DNA from: Methylotenera_A sp031429035
GTDB lineage: Bacteria; Pseudomonadota; Gammaproteobacteria; Burkholderiales; Methylophilaceae
Direction of reading: 5' to 3'
DNA length: 8,465 nucleotides
Assembly (NCBI GenBank): GCA_031429035.1
Contig: JANOYU010000131.1
Coordinates: forward strand, 1 to 8,465
Below are positions 6,747 to 8,465 of the stretch, piece after piece. Within the stretch, counting starts at the first letter, position 1. The number at the start of each line of letters is the position of its first letter. Below the pieces are notes generated by a model. The model was not told where the DNA came from. It saw only the letters and a program-made list of their open reading frames with translations, and ran no database searches. Position numbers and translations under genes: made by a program.

Positions 6747-6752
6747 CTCCTT
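6747..6752 (-). promoter_or_regulatory. Ribosome binding site of the PhoD-like gene (decides the start)
   Basis: On the minus strand a full AAGGAG (complement of ctcctt) stands seven bases before the ATG at 6737-6739. The longer reading frame to 6805 has no comparable site, and its extra 22 residues look unrelated to the family. Confidence 0.8.
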
Positions 6753-6783
6753 AAAATTTTCAGCAAAACATAAACATTCATCT

Positions 6784-6789
6784 TATAAT
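6784..6789 (+). promoter_or_regulatory. Candidate -10 box for dcd
   Basis: A perfect TATAAT stands 51 bp before the dcd start, inside the region divergent from the phosphatase. No good -35 hexamer is found at 16-18 bp (the 17-bp position reads cagcaa). If used, transcription starts near 6796 with a leader of about 45 nt containing the five-codon mini-ORF. No clear promoter for the phosphatase was found on the opposite strand. Confidence 0.35.
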
Positions 6790-6826
6790 GCTGTTCGTTT
6801 ATCAATCATAAAACAAATCAATTATT

Positions 6827-6844
6827 ATGAGTACTAAATCATGA
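6827..6844 (+). other. Five-codon mini-ORF (MSTKS) overlapping the dcd start
   Basis: ATG at 6827 opens a frame of five codons whose TGA (6842-6844) overlaps the dcd ATG as ATGA. The first 14 bases (6827-6840) match the first 14 bases of dcd (6841-6854) at 10 positions, and the peptides MSTKS and MSIKS are nearly the same. This looks like an old tandem duplication of the gene's start, out of frame. Neither start has a clear Shine-Dalgarno sequence. It may be a relic or may feed ribosomes onto dcd by coupling. Confidence 0.35.
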
Positions 6845-7416
6845 GCATAAAGTCAGACAAATGGATACGCCAAATGGCGGAGCAGCATCAAATGATTTCA
6901 CCTTTTGAGCCTAATCAGGTCAAGGTAAATGCCAGCGGCCAGCGCATGGTGTCGTACGGAACCTCAAGCTATGGTTACGACATTCGCTGCAGCTCAGAAT
7001 TTAAGCTGTTTACCAACATTAACAGCACCATTGTGGACCCGAAAAATTTCGACCCAAATTCGTTTGTAGAAGTGAATGCTGATTACTGTATTATTCCACC
7101 CAATTCGTTTGCGTTGGCGCGCACCGTAGAATATTTTAAAATTCCGCGTAATGTACTCACCATTTGCTTAGGCAAAAGCACTTATGCGCGTTGCGGCATT
7201 ATTGTAAACGTAACGCCGTTTGAGCCAGAATGGGAAGGTTATGTAACGCTGGAATTTAGCAACACAACACCGCTGCCGGCCAAGATATACGCCAATGAAG
7301 GCTGTGCGCAAGTGCTGTTTTTTGAAGCCGATGCCGATGATGTGTGCGAAACCAGCTACAAAGATCGTGGTGGCAAGTATCAGGGGCAGGTTGGCGTTAC
7401 GCTACCTAAGATATAG
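6841..7416 (+). CDS. dcd: dCTP deaminase
   Basis: A 191-residue enzyme of the dUTPase-like trimeric superfamily that deaminates dCTP to dUTP, supplying dUMP for thymidylate synthesis. Conserved stretches are SYGTSSYGYDIRC (38-50), INSTIVDPKNF (60-70), the nucleotide-binding LGKSTYARCGI (110-120), TPFEPEWEGYVTLEFSN (125-141) containing the catalytic Glu138, and the C-terminal DRGGKYQGQ (175-183) that closes over the active site. The length and the N-terminus MSIKSDKWIRQMAEQ match the family form of about 188 residues common in betaproteobacteria and pseudomonads, which confirms the start. No strong Shine-Dalgarno sequence precedes the ATG; an overlapping five-codon mini-ORF does. The stop is followed after nine bases by the long palindrome that leads into the decarboxylase gene. 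Confidence 0.97.
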   Translation: MSIKSDKWIRQMAEQHQMISPFEPNQVKVNASGQRMVSYGTSSYGYDIRCSSEFKLFTNINSTIVDPKNFDPNSFVEVNADYCIIPPNSFALARTVEYFKIPRNVLTICLGKSTYARCGIIVNVTPFEPEWEGYVTLEFSNTTPLPAKIYANEGCAQVLFFEADADDVCETSYKDRGGKYQGQVGVTLPKI

Positions 7417-7425
7417 AGAGATTCG

Positions 7426-7571
7426 CAAATACCTTACAGAAATAAATTTTGTGGGATGAAGCGCGAGAAGACGCGGAGCGAGAGACGAGGCAGTATGTTT
7501 TATTACGGCGAGGACTGAGTGAGCACGCGACGAAGTGATTCGCCCTAAAAATTTATTTATGAAGGTATTTG
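7426..7571 (+). repeat. 146-bp imperfect palindrome whose right arm contains the decarboxylase ribosome binding site
   Basis: The left arm (7426-7450) begins caaatacctt and ends aaataaatttt; the right arm (7547-7571) is its inverted copy, with only a 4/3-base internal bulge separating paired blocks of 10 and 11 bp. The 96-bp interior is G+A-rich and contains small possible hairpins: cgcg-agaaga-cgcg (7462-7475) and cgaa-gtga-ttcg (7531-7542, with a GNRA-type loop). GAAGG (7561-7565), the likely Shine-Dalgarno sequence of the downstream ATG at 7573, lies in the right arm and would be paired in the folded RNA. It may be a MITE-like mobile repeat, a regulatory leader RNA or both. No coding capacity is evident. 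Confidence 0.6.
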
Positions 7572-7572
7572 A

Positions 7573-8465
7573 ATGAAGTTTAGATTTCCAGTTGTAATCA
7601 TTGATGAAGATTTCCGCTCTGAAAACTCTTCAGGTTTGGGCATTCGCATGCTCGCCAAGGCCATTGAAACCGAGGGCGTTGAGGTGCTGGGCGTGACCAG
7701 TTATGGCGATTTAACCTCGTTTGCGCAGCAACAAAGCCGTGCATCAGCGTTTATTTTATCGATTGATGACAATGAATTTGTAGAAGAAAATCAGGATGCT
7801 CTCGATAATTTGCGCGCATTTGTGGATGAAATTCGCTATCGTAATGAAGAAATCCCTATCTTTTTGCATGGTGAAACACGCACTTCGCGCCATATTCCCA
7901 ACGAGATTTTGCGCGAGCTGAATGGCTTTATTCACATGTATGAAGATACGCCAGAATTCGTTGCGCGCTATATTTTACGTGAGGCGCGCACCTATTTAGA
8001 TAGCCTTGCTCCGCCGTTTTTTAAAGCGCTCACTGAGTATGCGGCTGATGGCTCGTACTCTTGGCATTGCCCAGGCCATTCAGGCGGCGTGGCATTTTTA
8101 AAATCGCCTGTTGGCCAAATGTTTCACCAATTTTTTGGTGAAAACATGCTGCGCGCGGACGTTTGTAATGCGGTGGAAGAATTAGGTCAACTGTTAGACC
8201 ACACAGGGCCAGTAGCGGCAAGTGAGCGCAATGCGGCACGCATTTATAATTGTGACCATCTCTATTTTGTCACTAACGGCACATCAACCAGCAACAAAAT
8301 GGTGTGGAACAGCACTGTAGCGCCAGGTGACGTAGTGGTGGTGGATAGAAACTGCCATAAATCGATTTTGCACGCCATTATTATGACGGGTGCGATCCCA
8401 GTATTTTTAATGCCAACACGCAACCATTTTGGCATTATCGGGCCAATTCCAAAAAGTGAATTTGA
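7573..8465 (+). CDS. Orn/Lys/Arg-type PLP-dependent decarboxylase (3' end missing)
   Basis: The frame runs without a stop from ATG 7573 to the window edge, giving 297 visible residues. Residues 1-125 form the CheY-like wing domain of fold-type I basic amino acid decarboxylases (MKFRFPVVIIDEDFRSENSSG at the N-terminus). The PLP domain begins around 140-165. It shows SWHCPGHSGG (163-172), GENMLRADV (189-197), ELGQLLDHTGP (203-213), the cofactor-phosphate loop VTNGTSTSNK (233-242) and DRNCHKS (258-264), all hallmarks of the Orn/Lys/Arg decarboxylase major domain (PF01276). Homologues have about 750 residues; the PLP-binding lysine and substrate-specific residues lie beyond the window, so arginine, lysine or ornithine cannot be chosen from what is seen. 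The product would be agmatine, cadaverine or putrescine. GAAGG (7561-7565) seven bases before the ATG supports the start, and it sits inside the palindrome arm. It follows dcd by 156 bp. Confidence 0.93.
   Translation, partial: MKFRFPVVIIDEDFRSENSSGLGIRMLAKAIETEGVEVLGVTSYGDLTSFAQQQSRASAFILSIDDNEFVEENQDALDNLRAFVDEIRYRNEEIPIFLHGETRTSRHIPNEILRELNGFIHMYEDTPEFVARYILREARTYLDSLAPPFFKALTEYAADGSYSWHCPGHSGGVAFLKSPVGQMFHQFFGENMLRADVCNAVEELGQLLDHTGPVAASERNAARIYNCDHLYFVTNGTSTSNKMVWNSTVAPGDVVVVDRNCHKSILHAIIMTGAIPVFLMPTRNHFGIIGPIPKSEF

Noticed and set aside
5223..6773. Several plus-strand ORFs of 62-89 codons opposite the phosphatase
   Set aside because: They are antisense to a strongly conserved metallophosphatase frame and show no domain or ribosome binding site.
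6740..6805. Twenty-two extra N-terminal codons of the PhoD-like gene
   Set aside because: A full AAGGAG is correctly spaced before the ATG at 6739, within the would-be extension.
8030..8239. Minus-strand ORF of 69 codons
   Set aside because: It is the shadow of the conserved decarboxylase frame and has no recognisable features or start signals.
1..8465. CRISPR arrays, tRNA or rRNA genes, transposases, phage or defence genes
   Set aside because: I looked for regular direct repeats, tRNA-like cloverleafs and hallmark proteins on both strands and found none.

Overview
The window reads as an ordinary chromosomal segment of a methylotrophic betaproteobacterium, most likely of the family Methylophilaceae (Methylotenera-like). 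This rests on remembered protein resemblance, the modest GC content and the presence of a complete oxidative hexose-phosphate branch (zwf, gnd, pgl). In these organisms that branch runs the cyclic oxidation of formaldehyde fixed through the ribulose monophosphate pathway. No database search was possible, so the taxonomic call is inference.

Layout, left to right: (1) the 3' part of an ApbC/Mrp-type iron-sulfur carrier ATPase, entering from beyond the left edge; (2) a palindromic intergenic repeat and a small DUF1003 membrane protein; (3) pgl on the minus strand, diverging from gnd and zwf on the plus strand, with two candidate gnd promoters and a terminator-like hairpin in the shared 189-bp region; (4) a PhoD-like metallophosphatase on the minus strand, ending 2 bp from the zwf stop; (5) dcd (dCTP deaminase), divergent from the phosphatase; (6) after a 146-bp imperfect palindrome, the 5' part of an Orn/Lys/Arg-type PLP decarboxylase that runs off the right edge.

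The three central enzymes form one route: Zwf oxidises glucose 6-phosphate to 6-phosphogluconolactone, Pgl hydrolyses the lactone, and Gnd oxidatively decarboxylates 6-phosphogluconate to ribulose 5-phosphate plus CO2. The Gnd is the short form of about 300 residues and has an acidic residue where the NADP-binding enzyme of E. coli has Asn-Arg, so it may prefer NAD. The flanking genes (apbC, dcd, decarboxylase) are, as I recall, close neighbours in many betaproteobacteria. The sugar-phosphate block, DUF1003 gene and phosphatase would then be a lineage-specific insertion between apbC and dcd.

I see no defence system, prophage, CRISPR array, insertion-sequence transposase or RNA gene. The most interesting signals lie between genes. 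The long palindrome before the decarboxylase includes that gene's ribosome binding site in one arm. The hairpin plus U-run in the pgl leader could attenuate transcription. A 93-bp repeat has perfect 12-bp inverted ends, and a second palindrome begins with the same eight bases. A five-codon mini-ORF overlaps the dcd start. No gene-free stretch exceeds 300 bases.
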